From positions 1-8,352 of the forward strand of contig JAGAWH010000111.1 in assembly GCA_017941505.1 (NCBI GenBank): a stretch of DNA of 8,352 nt, in the 5' to 3' direction. Each line of letters begins with the position of its first letter. Within the stretch, counting starts at the first letter, position 1. Shown here piece by piece: positions 7,768 through 8,352 of this stretch. Below the pieces are notes generated by a model. It had not been told where the DNA came from. It saw only the letters and a program-made list of their open reading frames with translations, and searched no databases. Source of the stretch: Faecalicoccus sp. GTDB lineage: Bacteria; Bacillota_I; Bacilli_A; Erysipelotrichales; Erysipelotrichaceae. Both the position numbers and the translations under genes were made by a program.

Positions 7768-8352
7768 ATGGCAATGACAATGACCCAGAAGATCTTAGCA
7801 GCTCATGCAGGTCTTGATGAAGTTTGTGCCGGACAGCTGATTGAGGCAAAGCTCGATTTAGTAATGGCCAATGATATTACCGGCCCGATGGCAATCCCTG
7901 TGATCAAACAGATGGGCGGTAACGTATTTAATAAAGATAAGGTTGTCTTTGTACCGGACCACTTTGTTCCAAACAAAGATATTAAATCCGCTGAGAATTC
8001 CAAATCCATGCGTGAATACGCATTAGAGCAGGATCTCACGAACTTTATGGTTCAGGGAAAATGCGGAATTGAACATGCCATCTTACCGGAGCGCGGTTTA
8101 GTCTATGCCGGTATGACAGTGATCGGTGCTGACTCCCACACATGTACTTATGGTGCACTTGGAGCTTTCTCTACCGGTGTCGGAACAACAGATATCGCTG
8201 CCGGTATGGTATCGGGTGAAGCCTGGTTTAAGGTTCCGGAAGCCATTCAGTTCTATCTGCATGGCAAACCATCTCCATATATCAGCGGTAAAGATGTAAT
8301 CTTACATATTATTCATAAAATCGGTGTGGATGGTGCTTTATATAAATCTATG
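7768..8352 (+). CDS. leuC: 3-isopropylmalate dehydratase large subunit (partial, 3' end outside window)
   Basis: Only the first 195 codons are present, open to the window end. The protein isomerises 2- to 3-isopropylmalate together with LeuD, which is not in view. Aconitase-superfamily features are [13 protein letters not shown] at the start, [40 protein letters not shown] and [23 protein letters not shown]. These fit the shorter clostridial/archaeal LeuC form of about 420 residues, but the cluster-binding cysteines of the later part cannot be checked. The gap after leuA is 2 nt and the ribosome binding site AAAGGA (7751-7756) lies inside leuA, so translation is probably coupled. Met codons at positions 1, 3 and 5 are all possible starts; the first gives 11-nt spacing, and the MxMTMTQ beginning is common in the family. 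Confidence 0.95.
   Translation, partial: MAMTMTQKILAAHAGLDEVCAGQLIEAKLDLVMANDITGPMAIPVIKQMGGNVFNKDKVVFVPDHFVPNKDIKSAENSKSMREYALEQDLTNFMVQGKCGIEHAILPERGLVYAGMTVIGADSHTCTYGALGAFSTGVGTTDIAAGMVSGEAWFKVPEAIQFYLHGKPSPYISGKDVILHIIHKIGVDGALYKSM

Noticed and set aside
7803..8039. Minus-strand open frame of 78 codons at the right end
   Set aside because: It lies wholly within leuC, whose protein motifs are clear on the plus strand.

Overview
The window is a branched-chain amino acid biosynthesis locus from a low-to-moderate GC Gram-positive bacterium, most likely an anaerobic member of the Bacillota (Clostridia or Erysipelotrichia type; genus not resolvable by eye). Supporting signs are strong AGGAGG-type ribosome binding sites, sigma-A-like promoters with 17-bp spacers, a T-box riboswitch, an E. 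coli-type (Fe-S, oxygen-sensitive class) dihydroxyacid dehydratase and a long 'type 2' isopropylmalate synthase. Coding density is high, with no mobile element, CRISPR, tRNA or rRNA.

Minus strand, right to left: ilvB (5700-4045) and ilvN (4027-3530) encode the two acetohydroxyacid synthase subunits, followed 11 nt later by ilvD (3518-1851, dihydroxyacid dehydratase). A short symmetrical hairpin (1822-1847) separates ilvD from a GntR/FadR-family regulator (1806-1120). ilvC (1027-2, ketol-acid reductoisomerase) follows after a 92-nt gap that holds its own candidate promoter. Together IlvBN, IlvC and IlvD convert pyruvate (or pyruvate plus 2-oxobutyrate) to the 2-oxo acids of valine and isoleucine.

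Plus strand: from the divergent 382-nt intergenic region (5701-6082) a good promoter drives a leader that is a complete leucine-type T-box (CUC specifier, antiterminator, terminator), then leuA (6083-7765, 2-isopropylmalate synthase) and the first 195 codons of leuC (7768 onward, cut by the window end). These divert 2-oxoisovalerate, the product of the ilv arm, to leucine.

The genes are conventional; the interest is in control. The leucine arm is read by tRNA-Leu through the T-box, whereas the ilvB leader is only about 23 nt and has no T-box. Instead, 11-bp sites fitting the FadR-type operator pattern TnGTnnnACnA lie immediately downstream of the -10 boxes of both ilvB (exact match) and ilvC (one mismatch), and a second exact ilvC site forms the core of a 19-bp palindrome. 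The obvious candidate to bind them is the GntR/FadR protein encoded inside the cluster. That makes a testable two-tier model: an organic-acid-responsive repressor for the common ilv steps and uncharged tRNA-Leu for the leucine branch. I found no evidence for a wholly new biological system here.
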